In this document: in pieces, positions 20,429-31,319 of the stretch
Layout: each line of letters begins with the position of its first letter
Position numbering within the stretch: the stretch's first letter is position 1
Source: Toxonevra muliebris
Lineage: Eukaryota > Arthropoda > Insecta > Diptera > Pallopteridae
Reading direction: 5' to 3'
Assembly: GCA_963691655.1 (NCBI GenBank)
Contig: OY829328.1
Coordinates: 14,710,704-14,774,703 of the forward strand
Length of the DNA stretch: 64,000 nt
Made by a program: the position numbers and the translations under genes
The notes under the pieces: model-generated
Seen by the model: the letters and a program-made list of their open reading frames with translations, nothing else
Database searches by the model: none
What the model was told of the DNA's origin: nothing

Positions 20429-20860
20429 CAGGGCTGTCGTTCTGAAATTCTTTTGTAAAGTGAAATTCTTAAAAAATCGAAGTGATTTTTAAAAAATAAA
20501 ATAATTTAGAAATAAAATCCTCCACTCGCCTTCTAAATCGTCTACCTCTTTATTTTCAACCAAATTCTAATAAATTATATGACAGTTCGTCATCAGTGTT
20601 GCTAGATAGGTATTTAAATAAACACAAAAAGTGTCAGAATATACTAAAGGATGTATGCTAAAGAGTATCTTTTTATAGGGGATATAAATTCAAATACACC
20701 GATCTGGCTACAGTCGAAGAATATTACAGAGATGAGCATATTTAGAATTTTTTTCATTGAAACTAGGAAACCGAAGTGTTTTTATGAAAGAAGAAGTGAC
20801 GAAGTGTCAGGCTTGAAAGTGAAGTGAAAAACTTCAATTGAAGTGACAGCGACAGCACTG
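20429..20860. mobile_element. hAT-type MITE with perfect 8-bp duplication
   Basis: The element begins CAGGGCTGTCGTTCTGAAATT and ends, read inward on the other strand, CAGTGCTGTCGCTGTCACTT. It is flanked on both sides by ATCTTCAT (20421-20428 and 20861-20868). An 8-bp duplication and CAG..CTG ends are typical of hAT transposons. It is 432 bp long with no transposase, so it would need a partner for movement. Confidence 0.85.
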
Positions 20861-21589
20861 ATCTTCATTTCGCATTTTATTATCTTTGAGCCAAGAAAAA
20901 TTTTGTTCATCAATTGTTTTTCAATTCGTTCATGGTAGGACCTTTGAAAAGCCAGCTAAGTTTATGATAGTGATTTTTGTGGTATATTATTTTCTTTGTT
21001 CTATGAAATTTTACCTCAAACACTCAAAAAATTAAATGGACATCATATTCAAATTAGAATAGAAAAATTTTAAACACTCTGTACATATACAGATATTATT
21101 TCTTAAATTTTAGGGCGCTTTTTGATTGCAAAGTGTAAAAAATATTTGTACTTCTTATGGTGTTTAGACAGTCAGTTCGAAAGAGAAATTTTCGGCTTTC
21201 TACTCCAAAAATATGAGCTCAATAAGTTTTTCGTTAGACAATTTAACCATTTAATCGCCGAATACCCAAAATTTCCCACTTGAAAGAAGTAATTTTGAAA
21301 AATCAGGATGTTCTGGGAGTTGTTCTGTTGACAGATAAGCTAATTACTTACTATTTATATATGTTTTAAGTAGGTATAGTTTCTCGCTGAATCTAGAAAA
21401 ATTATTTTCATCCCTGCAGTTTTTCAGATCGCCAATCCAGGTTGAAAAACTATAAAAAATAAAATTATTTTCATATTTTTCATTTTACATCAATTCAGAA
21501 GGACTCCAAAAATTAAAAACGTAAAATTCATCTATTATTAGAATAATAAATAAATTTTGTAAAACAAAGAAAATAATTTATCTCAAACT

Positions 21590-21948
21590 CAGGTCAGGTT
21601 AGTTTTAAAAAAAGCGCATTTTCTCCAAAAATGCCCAAAATTAAAATTACAAATAATCACTTTTTTTTAAACATTCAATGCATACAAGACATACGAAGAC
21701 AAACGAAACACAATAAATAAATTAAATAAAAAATTACTATAAAACATGAGATCAACTTAGAATGCCTTCAAGGCATGCAATAAATTTGTAACTTTAATAT
21801 AGCTAGATATAATTAAAAAAAAAGCTCCCAAAAGCTCAACAGTAATTTGAATAAGCGCCCAAAAGTTGCATTGCGATTTTTTTTTTAATTTCACTCACAA
21901 AAAAAAAAGTGCCCAATTGACGATAAATCGTCCAACCTGGCCACACTG
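21590..21948. mobile_element. hAT-like MITE, older copy
   Basis: The stretch begins CAGGTCAGGTTAG and ends CCAACCTGGCCACACTG. Its flanks are near-identical 8-mers, CTCAAACT (21582-21589) and CTCAAAAT (21949-21956). The interior shares AAAGCGCAT.TTCTCCAAAAAT and a later ATAAAACATGAGATCAA block with the repeat at 25290-26170. It has no coding sequence. Confidence 0.6.
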
Positions 21949-22747
21949 CTCAAAATATAAGTAGTACACTGTTGGAAACAATGAACGATTTAAAAAAAAT
22001 GCGTATTCAATTTCTATACATTTTGAATCTTACCACTAATTTTTCAGTTTTAATATATATTTAATAAAACTATCAATCCCGGGATTAAAGGTATTGCAAT
22101 TTGAATCCCGAAACTCCCAAATTCCGAAAAGTCGATCGAGAACGACATCCCTATTATGCTGTGTTGAAAATCGGAAATAGATTATAAGGTCTCATTGAGT
22201 TTGTATTCAAGATTACATTTTTAAATTTTCAATAATTTTTGCAGCAATCCACATAATTCAAATATTCAATTCTCATTTAATCTTCCAGAGATTTCCTTTC
22301 ATGTTGAAATATTCCAAATGAGTTTTTCACAAAGAACTTAATTGTTTATTGTTTATAATATTTTAGACGCGTAAAATTATTACTAACTGTGATTAGATAA
22401 TGATGATCGAGCACAAATCCACATTAGAACATTTTTTCTCTTTCTGTTTTGTTTTCTACTGAACTAGAACTTTATGTGCATAAATTCTACATATAGCAAC
22501 GAAACTGACTGACTTCATCAGGCGGCCTTGACTTTTTGGCTGATTATGTTATGCGTTTTTACTAAATATTAAATCTCTGTTATAAATTAATCTCACACTG
22601 GATTTTATCATAAAATAACTGTTAAAAAGAAATATGAATCAAATATGTATCTCAACTTTTAGAAAACATTTTTTCCAACAAAATTAATATACTATGATGC
22701 ACTTTTCCAACAATTCATAACACTAACACTATTCGTATTTTTGCAAC

Positions 22748-23527
22748 CAGAGTTGGGTAGTAATGATTTCTTTAGGAATTAAATTCCATCTCCATTCGAA
22801 TTACAAGGAATTGTAATTGGTACTTTAATCTTTTCAATTCCTTAGTAATGGAATTGATAAAACTTTCAATACTATTACAAGGAATTATAATCGGTAATTA
22901 AAATTTTTAAATTCCTAGGTATTGGAATTGAAAAAATTTTCGATTCCATTGCAAGGAATTGTATTTTGTAATTAAAAATATATTAATTCCTGAAAGGAAT
23001 TGAAAATGTAATATTTAAGTGTAATCAATTACTTTCTTGGAATTAAATTCCAATTTAGTTGGAATGATTCCTCGAAAGTAATTGATTCCTTTTTAGTTCA
23101 ATTCCAAAAAAGCAAAAAAAAAATGCGGGTCACTTCTCTCGTAACGAAATTTTTTTTTTTTTTGCTTTTTTGGAATTGAATCAATTACTTTCGAAGAATT
23201 ATTCCAACTAAATTGGAATTTAATTCCAGGAAAGTAACTGATTACACTTAAATAATAAATTCCTTTCTTTTTAAATACATTTTCAATTCCTTTAAGGAAT
23301 TGATATATTTTTAATTACAAAATACAATTCCTTGTAATGGAATCAACAATTTTTTCAATTCCAATACCTATGAATTTAAAAATTTTAATTACCGATTACG
23401 ATTCCTTGTAATGGAATTGAAACTTTTATCAATTCCATTACCAAGGAATTGAAAACTTTAAAGTACCAATTACAATTCCTTGTAATTGGAATTAGGATTG
23501 TAATGTAATTAAATTTACCCAGCTCTG
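22748..23527. mobile_element. hAT-type foldback element, 780 bp
   Basis: Nearly the whole element is one inverted repeat. Arms of about 370 bp made of AAGGAATTG / AATTCC repeats face each other around a centre near 23110-23165. The ends are CAGAGTTGGGTA and TACCCAGCTCTG. The flanking 8-mers TTTGCAAC at 22740-22747 and 23528-23535 are identical. Ends and duplication size are those of hAT elements. No transposase is present. A transcript would fold into one long hairpin. Confidence 0.9.
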
Positions 23528-23535
23528 TTTGCAAC

Positions 23536-24187
23536 AATACAAAGTTCTGCTCAAGTAGTTTTTTTATAGTTTTTATTTAACGAAAAATAAAGTAGACCGA
23601 ATTCGGTTGAGCTATGAAAAAGTATCAGTCGAAAACGATACGCAATAGATAATTGATCCATAACAATACTTTTGTATGTACCTGTATTCCCTACAAAATT
23701 ATGAGCAAGATAGGTTAATCATCTAGGTTTTGTTTTTTAGGGCCAATAATCCAATATTAATTTTGTGGGATGTAGTTGAGCGCACGTCTTCATTTTCCAA
23801 ATGTGGAGCACTGTTACACAAAAGAATGAAATGGTATGTACCAAGTGCCCGGGCACAATGCTCAAATTCTTGAGATAGACTGGACTGGATGAGGTACTCT
23901 AGGCAGATTAGACTAGATAGAGAAAAGGAACGTACAATAGATCTTGCAGATCGCGGTACAGCGACAAAAACCTCTCTAATACAATACAATAATATAACGA
24001 CTCATTAAGGGGACATGGGTTGAACTTTTCCCATCCACTCATGTAGTATTCGTAAATGAATGCTTAGCTACAGCAAAAAAAAATGTTCTTGTGGAACTTT
24101 TACAAAGTAACAGCCAAACGGGCTATAATTCTACAGACTTGAAATTTTATGAGGTTTCTCGATTTTGACTGAAACCAGCAAAGCGGG
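23536..24187. other. Intergenic, no gene
   Basis: I see no supported gene. Positions 24005-24075 resemble part of the SINE body (CCCATCCACTCATGT), so an older SINE fragment may lie beside the fuller copy that follows. Confidence 0.4.
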
Positions 24188-24494
24188 GTTTTTTGGGCGC
24201 TGATAAAGAATTTGAAGTATGGCATAACAGCCCCTATAGGGCCAAGGCCGAGCTTTTCGCATCCATTCATGTTGTGTGAGTTATATTTATAAACGAATGG
24301 AAGGGACCTACAGTTTTATGGCAAATACGAACGGCGAAGTGAATAGCTTTTCATAGGCATTTATTTGCTTTTGCCAGCCAAGAGGTGGTGCCGTGTAGAA
24401 AAATTTGTATTTTCTATTTTTGATTTATAAGCGTGCCGAGATTTGAGCCCGGGCACCTTTGCATAGCAGTCCAACTACTGGGCTACGACGACCA
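24188..24494 (-). mobile_element. tRNA-derived SINE (minus orientation)
   Basis: The minus strand starts with a tRNA-like head: A-box-like TAGCCCAGTAGTTGG (24485-24471) and, about 30 bases on, B-box-like GGCTCAAATC (24449-24440) after GTGCCCGG. Such internal boxes recruit RNA polymerase III. The body contains GAATGGAAGGGACCTACAG (plus-strand reading), found again, whole or in part, near 14600, 35750, 61470 and 63410, so this is a dispersed family. No long terminal A-tail is obvious. Confidence 0.7.
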
Positions 24495-25289
24495 TGGAAT
24501 ATTTAGATTCTTTAAATTTTTTATAAATAAATTTAACAATACCTCAGGAACTAGCCTTAGCAAGTTTTTTTACACCTCAGTAATTTAGGGTAAAAAATAT
24601 CCAACCACCCCCTTTTTTCGTTTTTTCCAGCGTAAAGTAATTTTGGGTGAAAAACGGTAATTTTTAAGGGATAGCACAGTAATTTTAAAATTTTAGTTAA
24701 CATCACTTTGCGTAATTAACACTTGAAAATATAAGTATAATAAAACAGCTGGTCTTAGTTCCTTTTTCCACATGGCAAATCGAATTTGTAGGCAAGAGAG
24801 CAAAGAAGAGAAGAGACGAGTACAGACTTGCTCGTACCGGCAAGTTTTGTTTTATGCTGTTCGTTCTTCGCTATTTCTTTTTATTCTTGATTGCCATTCT
24901 ATGTGCATCCAGCATTGATTTTAGCTTATTGAAAAAAAATAAATAATTGTTAATAAAAAGTTTTTCGCAACACGAATGACAGTCAAAGTAAGGGCAGAAT
25001 TGCCCAAGAAACCTTGCTGTGTGGAAAAGCGAGTGGCAAGTTCAAAAGAGGATTGAAAACCTTCCATGTGGAAAAAGGGACTTAACTGTAATTATTTCTA
25101 GCATAATTAATAACAGAAGTATCCATGTATGATTTGCAGGACTAGATCCTTTCTGCATGTCCTTATTTATCAGTATTGTTTTGGTCGCATAGTATAAAAT
25201 ACACGAAATTTTTATTTACCCAAAAGTAGTAGTAGTTATTTCGTTATCGCTGATTCAATCACTCTGGCAACTTGCTAGGATAATTAAAA
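24495..25289. other. Intergenic, no gene
   Basis: AT-rich DNA with no recognisable gene or intact mobile element. Partial sequence similarity to the neighbouring hAT-like repeats begins near 25262. Confidence 0.4.
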
Positions 25290-26170
25290 AAAGCGCATAT
25301 TCTCCAAAAATATATCGCACAAAAGTGCTCAATATTTATATATATATATAAACAATTTCAATACATTTATTGGATATATATATATATATATTAATATTTA
25401 GCTTAGAATTAAAATGGCCAATAATCACTTTTTTTGATAAAAGAAAAATATGTATTTTATTCAATGCATACCTAACGCTCGTATTTATACTGTTTTTCGC
25501 GGTAGTATACCTCTTTTTCAACTCCAAAACCGCATACCGCCTTTTTTTTTACCAAAATACCGCGTTTATACTAAGAAAAAAATATAAAATTTTTGAACAC
25601 TACGAAATTCAAATTTATCAATCGCAATGCAAAACGTGTCAGAGAACAAGGGCAACTCGTTGCAAGAACACCTTTGAAAGAAGTGGAAACATTGAAGGCG
25701 ATTCTTATCGTCAAATGTAACTTGAAATATCCATGCATTGATTTATATAAATACTTCATAGCAAAACCAGAATCGCTTCGTTAAATTTCTTCAAAGCACA
25801 AATTCAATACAACTACAAAAGGAGATATAAAAATGGAGAACGAAGACGATTTAGATGATGGATAAATTGCTTTCCTGGTTAATTTTCATTGAAAAAATTT
25901 ATACCGCGACATATAGTTTTTTTCAAATCGATTTACAGTTTTTTTTTAATTTTTGGTAGAAATATACAGTTTTTGGTCGGATAAAAGATACGAGCGTTAT
26001 GCATACCAGATATACAAAGACAAACGGATCGCAATAAATAACTTTAATAAAAAAAATTACACGCGCCAACCCAACGGCACTTTTTATTTGCTCCAAAGCA
26101 TATTATCAAAACAAAAAATGTATATTAGATTCACTATAAAACATGAGATCAATTTGGAATGCCTTCAGGG
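25290..26170. repeat. Second copy of the 21.6 kb repeat, split by an insertion
   Basis: Two parts, 25290-25472 and 26008-26170, line up with 21605-21785: both contain AAAGCGCAT.TTCTCC on the left and AAAGACAAACG..CAATAAATAA and ATAAAACATGAGATCAA on the right. The middle is a separate element (25473-25999). The uninterrupted copy at 21.6 kb serves as the empty site. Runs of TATATA at 25336-25355 and 25375-25392 are simple repeats. Confidence 0.65.
25473..25999 (+). mobile_element. Nested 527-bp element with 12-bp TIRs and 8-bp duplication
   Basis: The ends are perfect inverted repeats, TAACGCTCGTAT and ATACGAGCGTTA. The host octamer TGCATACC is duplicated at 25465-25472 and 26000-26007. An 8-bp duplication fits hAT or P-type elements. 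Inside, 25593-25784 is a short open frame (63 codons, beginning MNTTKFKFINRNAKRVREQ) with no family I can name. This is either a residue of a coding element or captured sequence. Confidence 0.85.
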
Positions 26171-26450
26171 TATTATTGCAGGTGGATGTATGTAGGTGGG
26201 CGGTAATGTTGGCACGTCCATGCCTTAAATTTATTTTCTCGCAATACAACTCTGTTTCTTTTTTGGTCGAACATAATAACAGTAGTGGCGAAAGATTAAA
26301 CTTGGCATCACTGTAACATTGTGATTCTTTCGATAGCTTTTCATTTCTGGTATCGAGTCAACATATCGAAAATATAGTTTATCTGTTTATTAAATTTATT
26401 TTTGTTTAATATTTTTGCTTGCAGAATCACTGCCCTGAACAATAATAATA

Positions 26451-27192
26451 ATGTCGCTTGTGGCCGACTATTCCACTTCATCAAGCTCAGATTTTTCCGA
26501 ATCTGATACAGAGGATATTGTGTGTGCGAAAACAAATGAAAAACAAATTTCTAGGTGAATGCTAAAAATAAAATACAAGGCAAAACTAATAGGTATATAA
26601 TAAAATATTTCGAATTTAAAGTAACGATAGTGCTGAATCGAAACTACCAAGCGCCAACCTATTGCTAGCTAGTGGAGCATCCGCCGCCAAGAAGATAGGT
26701 GAAGTACTTAACAATCCATATCTGCATGCAGAGCTGTTAAAAAATTCACTTCTGGAGAAACATGTAAAAATGGTCAACAAAGATGAGCACTTGGTAGAAA
26801 AGAACGGACGGAAAATATGTTGGAATAACCGAAAAGGACGTTGTCGTTTCGGAAGCAATTGCCTCTATGCGCACGATTCTGATTTGGCCACAGGGAGCAC
26901 AACAAAAAAGGATAGTGTAGGTGTAAATAAATGTATTGAAATTGTTTACTATTTTTTGAATACACATTTCTTAATTAAGGTTAACAAAAATACAAATAAC
27001 AAAGAGTTAACAAAGCAACAAACCAGAACTGCGTTATCATCATCTGAATTTGTACCAATGATCAATGTTGAGGCTGAAGAAACCACCGGGAATAAAAACA
27101 AACGCAAACGTCCAGGTCTCTCGAATACAATCCATCCAGGGAAACGTGTTATGAAATCATATATGCAGCATCAACAAACCCGAAAGTTATAA
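26451..27192 (+). CDS. Small CCCH zinc-finger protein, 3 exons
   Basis: Exons 26451-26554, 26622-26916 and 26980-27192 give 203 codons. The start ATG follows an untranslated leader and opens an acidic serine-rich stretch (VADYSTSSSSDFSESDTED). Residues about 110-130 form a single zinc finger, CWNNRKGRCRFGSNCLYAH, with spacing C-X7-C-X5-C-X3-H, a fold usually used to bind RNA or act in RNA processing. The C-terminal half is basic (NKNKRKRPG, a likely nuclear signal). I do not recognise a named orthologue, so the function is inferred from the finger only. The second intron is 63 nt, divisible by three and without stops, so retention would add 21 residues. It converges on Rad51D; the first plus-strand AATAAA is at 27490-27495, inside that gene. 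Confidence 0.85.
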
Positions 27193-27209
27193 GTGACTCG
27201 AAGAAGGCA

Positions 27210-28445
27210 CTAAACCACTCCTCCATCTGTGATACGCACATAACAACGGTCCCCTGTGCGAGTATAGCAGCTCTTTAGCACCTTAATTATGCGAGAAGAA
27301 GCATCTTTAATTGTTTGCTCGTCAATTTCCAAGGATAAACGAATTCTTGGAATGCCGCTCCAATACCGTCCAAGAGCTGGTCGCATTTGTGGCACTTTAG
27401 AAGTACAGTGCTGTTGTGGTTTGTCGAAACCTTCAAACTCCTCCGCATTTGCACTCTCTTCGCCGTAGTTCTGTAAATCTGCATGTAAAAATAAAATTAG
27501 AAAGTTTAATAAATCTGTGTTAATAAAATTTACCATTTCTTATAAGTTCCGTATCAATATTTACTAACAAATTAACAAGCACAAAAGCAATATAATGTTT
27601 CACAGCCAATTCATGTATTTTATTTGCCATTTTTGCCAGCAAATACATTCCTAATGGAATAAAACGGATTATAATTTATCATTAAATCAAATACTTTTCA
27701 TCAAAACATACCATTGCGACGATCAAATTCTGTACGAAATGAAAACCAAATGGCAGGTAAAGCATCAATTATTATTAATTTAATAGCGCTTACTTCTATA
27801 TCTCTACCAGATTCGAGCTGCTGCAGTATTTCCTCCAGAATGTGTATGACACTTTCAGCTGAAAATGCACGTTCTACTTTGATCTGGTGCATTAGGCGTC
27901 CACAATCAGTGTTGTTTACCTTACGACTTCGAAGTATTTGTCGAATGCGTGTACCAGAAAAATCGCATTTCGTGTCAATGTATAGCGCCTCACTGCTATT
28001 AAATTTCGTAGTGAAATTCACAGCAATTGTGTGGCAAAACTGAGTTTTACCAATACCGGCTACACCGCAAATTTCCAATACACTGCCTGAAGCAAACACA
28101 TCACCATGAAGCAATTTATCTAATCTATAAAATATATGTAAGTAATTGCATTTGAGAAGTTTTAGGATTCAATCTTTACCCTTCTATACCGGTTTCATAA
28201 GTCACACAATTATTCAGTTGTTGCGAATGTAAAGAAAATAGGCTTTCACGTTTTGGTCCATAAGTATTGATAAGCGTTCGCTTAATATCAAGAATATCGC
28301 TTTCTGGCAAATTAATAATATCATTTAATTTTCGCGCCTTGATGTCTATGAACTCACGGATCGTTGTAATGTTGTAACGACGTAGTTTTTGTACTGCACC
28401 CTCTGGGAATTTTTGTAGTGCAATCGTTTCTTCTAATTTTAACAT
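27210..28445 (-). CDS. Rad51D: RAD51 paralogue, RAD51D type, 4 exons
   Basis: RecA-family ATPase of homologous recombination. In other animals RAD51D acts in the BCDX2 paralogue complex that helps load RAD51 at breaks and stalled forks. Exons in transcript order: 28445-28180, 28124-27712, 27650-27534, 27478-27210, giving 354 codons against about 330 in vertebrates. The N-terminal 80 residues match the family's small helical domain. The junction of exons 1 and 2 reads TGIEGLDKLL, the signature start of the RAD51D core. Walker A is GVAGIGKTQ and Walker B LIIIDALPAIW. The closing part (WSGIPRIRLSLEID) resembles the RAD51D C-terminus. The start ATG is the first in frame. Assignment among RAD51 paralogues rests on recalled sequence, so XRCC2 or another paralogue is not fully excluded. 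Confidence 0.88.
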
Positions 28446-29049
28446 TTTCGTTCATTTAACATCTATGGTTTAATCTACCTTAATCTGCATTAAATTCAAT
28501 TACATGTTCAAAATTAAATTCTCTTGTGATTGCGACGTTTATGATCTCAATCAAACAGTGCTTCCAAGTCTAAGTTACTTAAATTATGAGTATGTTGAGT
28601 TATATTGAGTATGTAAAAAAGTAGAATTTATTTAAGAAATCTTAATTAATTGTATTTGTTATTGATATAAGTTTGTATAAATAATCAACATAAGACCAAA
28701 TACGTTGGAATTACATATTTCTTTCTGAAAAATTTTTTCTATTATTCCAAAAATGCAACCTTGGCTGGTAAAATTCAATGATTAGAAATTCTTGAATATC
28801 TCGAATTCGTAGTTTAGAAGATGCTTCAAGTGATCGGGACTTCTGAAAACAATTGTTAAAATTATGCCTTAAAAAAAGAATATTTTCTCACGTTATTTTG
28901 ATATCTACTCCACAGACTGTTATGTATATTTCGAATGCTAGGAAACTGAGATAAATAAATTCGAACATGGACAGTGTAATGCAACACTGTGCTTGATTGA
29001 ACACAATTGCAAATGGTCGCCGTTTGCCTCGCGCTTTGGCTATTCGCAT
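28446..29049. promoter_or_regulatory. Divergent promoter region between Rad51D and domino
   Basis: Short spacer between the Rad51D start (minus) and the likely domino leader (plus). It must hold both promoters if the leader call below is right. No clear TATA box is seen. Confidence 0.4.
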
Positions 29050-29414
29050 TTTACGCCACAATTTTAGTTTCCGTCATGTTCTCAACGCGTTCGCATTGTC
29101 TATAAAGTGTCGCTGTTCGTTTTTCGAAAATATCTAGTGTTGAATGAGACATAACATACGGAAGCTTGCAAGTGCGACAAGCATAGCAATATATAAAAAT
29201 TCCAGAGACGAACAGTACATATTTACTCACACTATTTTTCACAAATTGAAATTGCAAAAGTTACACAGCGATTTTTGTGCAAAAACTGTGAAATAAATTA
29301 AAAATTTGTTCGCATTCATAATATTTGAAATTCCCAGAACGCTTTTGCGATTGAAATATTAGTCGATGTCTCTAGGAAAAGTAGAAATTTCGTGATTGAA
29401 AAAAGCCGTCTGAG
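29050..29414 (+). other. dom: Putative domino 5' untranslated exon
   Basis: GC-richer leader-like DNA without a sustained frame ends in a strong donor, CTGAG|GTAGGT, at 29414/29415. The first coding exon of domino has an acceptor at 32157 with only 11 untranslated bases, so an upstream leader exon is required. This is the best candidate I see, but the transcription start and any second leader exon are unproven. Confidence 0.4.
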
Positions 29415-30250
29415 GTAGGTGTACAAGGAAAATATTTTCGGGTGAAGCAAGAAAAAAGGAAAATCGTTCGATTTGCTTCGCTTTTATTTCGCGCAGTGTT
29501 GCATTTTCGGGTATTTCTTAAGTTTCTTTGTTTAATATATTCTTATTTGAAAAACTATTTATGAGAGGGCCCATCTAAAATAAGTAAACTGTAAACGTTA
29601 AGTTTATTGATACAATTTATACTCGAGTCTAAATGTGCCACAGGCATTTCAGAAAAATAAGTTACAGCCCAAATTGTACTTAAATATAATTTAGTAAATG
29701 GTTATATATTTTATTGATTAAGAAATGTGAAAATTGACTTAAATTGGGTATTTGTTGCTAATATATGAAACCGCCAAGTATCAATTTATACACTATCAGG
29801 TCAGTTATTTTAATTACTAAATAGAAATTTTACTTTGGCTACTTCAATTGTGGAATTTGAAATAATTAAGAAACTGAAAGTTATTAAAATTTTAACATTT
29901 CATAATAAGGGTTGATGAGCATTTATTTCAAATGCCACAAAATTTAGTTAAATTTTACTTTTACCTTAGCATTTATGTTAGAATTGTAAAGTCGTATAAT
30001 TTTTTATGAAAAATGAGGAAATTTACAACAAATGAGATTATAGGACACCAAATAAGCCACCTTGTGAATGTCCCAACTATCAAAATTAAAGCAAGAGTAA
30101 CCCTATTGTAAAAAGTACTAAAATATGGCCGCCGTAGCAAACTGTGTACTGTTGTACTATTTCGTTTTCCTGCAGGGATGTATTTTTTATTACACCGGTT
30201 CTCTGGAAGTTTATTTTTAAATATTAAAGTGGTCACACAGGCGCAAGCCT

Positions 30251-30331
30251 GAACGCCTGTCTGAAAGAAAGAGTTTCTATCTCTTTCTTACAACCTATTT
30301 TTTCTACTTCTCTTTCAGACAGGCGTTCACT
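30251..30331. repeat. Short palindromic MITE-like hairpin
   Basis: GAACGCCTGTCTGAAAG at the left pairs perfectly with CTTTCAGACAGGCGTTC at the right, about 80 bp in total, with a loop containing CCTATTTTTTCTAC. A relative lies at 36073-36190, also in a domino intron. Confidence 0.75.
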
Positions 30332-30561
30332 TTTCCTTTGTTCTCACCAACAAACTGAAAAAATTGCTGGTGATTAAGGTCTAATCTAAAATGCAACTTC
30401 GAATTTCACATTTATTGGAAGAGAAATAAAGATAAATTATTAGATTATTTAATAAAGTAAAACATTTTGCATTTGTCAAGCTGTCTTATTCGGTGTCGTT
30501 TCCTCTCATTTGTCATGCATTTTTCATACAATATTATACGACATTATGATTATACGACAGT

Positions 30562-30857
30562 CAGTGTGGCCAACTTTTGTTTTTCAAAATCCGCTATAAA
30601 GAAGAATAAAACGCGTATTTTCTTTAAAAAAGAGTTAAATTTTTTTCCTTATGAAAGTGCGAGAAAACTCAATTCATTTAAACTTTTTCACTAGTACAGG
30701 CACACTTCTGATACTTCTAGTCTATGAAAATTTCTTAGATTTTTCGAAGATGTTTTAAATTGAAAAAACGTACTGAGCGCTAAATCACTTTTTCTCCGCT
30801 TTTTAATTTTCAAAAAACACTGAAATCAGCGAGAAAAGCGCTGAGTTGGCCACACTG
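30562..30857. mobile_element. hAT-type MITE with perfect 8-bp duplication
   Basis: The ends are CAGTGTGGCCAACT and AGTTGGCCACACTG. The flanking octamers ACGACAGT at 30554-30561 and 30858-30865 are identical. It is 296 bp, non-coding, and related at its ends to the element at 21590-21948. It sits in the presumed first intron of domino. Confidence 0.88.
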
Positions 30858-31187
30858 ACGACAGTACATGATAGCTTGTAATTCGAAATCGGCCAATTGT
30901 AAATCAGCCAAACGCCAATTTGAGGGAGCTATCAAGGGTTAAAGAAAGATCAAGAAAGGTGGTCTATAAAAAAAAAATAAAAATTTGGGGTGCAAAGAGG
31001 TGGGATTTGAAATTTCTAAAATCATATTTTTGGAAAATAGTTATTATTGCAGTAGCCTAGCTGAGACCCTACTTAGGCAACATTTTATTGTGGGTTATAT
31101 TAATTTTTTATTTAACTATTTCGACTTACGTTTCCATAATAACTTCGATCAGGGAATCTTTGAAAAGAATGTTTGTATGTTCTAAGC

Positions 31188-31319
31188 TTGCAAGGGCACT
31201 CTGTGTTACTATAAAAAATGTGGTAAAACAATTTGTAACCTTGCCAAAGAAACGCAAAATTGATTTATGCTGGTTGACTGTATTCATTGGACAATCAGTG
31301 TTCGAATTTTGCAACATGT
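31188..31319 (+). ncRNA. H/ACA snoRNA, domino family A copy 1
   Basis: Two hairpins separated by a hinge, as in box H/ACA pseudouridylation guides. Hairpin 1: GCAAGG (31190-31195) pairs with CCTTGC (31239-31244). The H box AAAGAA (31246-31251, ANANNA) follows at once. Hairpin 2: GCAAAATT (31254-31261) pairs perfectly with AATTTTGC (31305-31312), with an upper stem CTGGTTG/CAATCAG. ACA at 31314-31316 ends the unit three bases before its 3' end. A second copy lies 760 bp downstream. The rRNA target was not worked out. Confidence 0.75.

Noticed and set aside
20298..22153. Possible 1.85 kb transposon bounded by TAGAGATGACAATCCC and GACATCCCTA
   Set aside because: The ends resemble each other over only about ten bases and the flanking octamers (ATATCTAT, TTATGCTG) do not match; internal CCCGGGAT copies are palindromic, so the resemblance may be chance.
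25370..25720. 116-codon frame across the TATATA tract
   Set aside because: It crosses the edge of the nested element at 25473, so it is not an ancestral gene; the simple repeat inflates its length.
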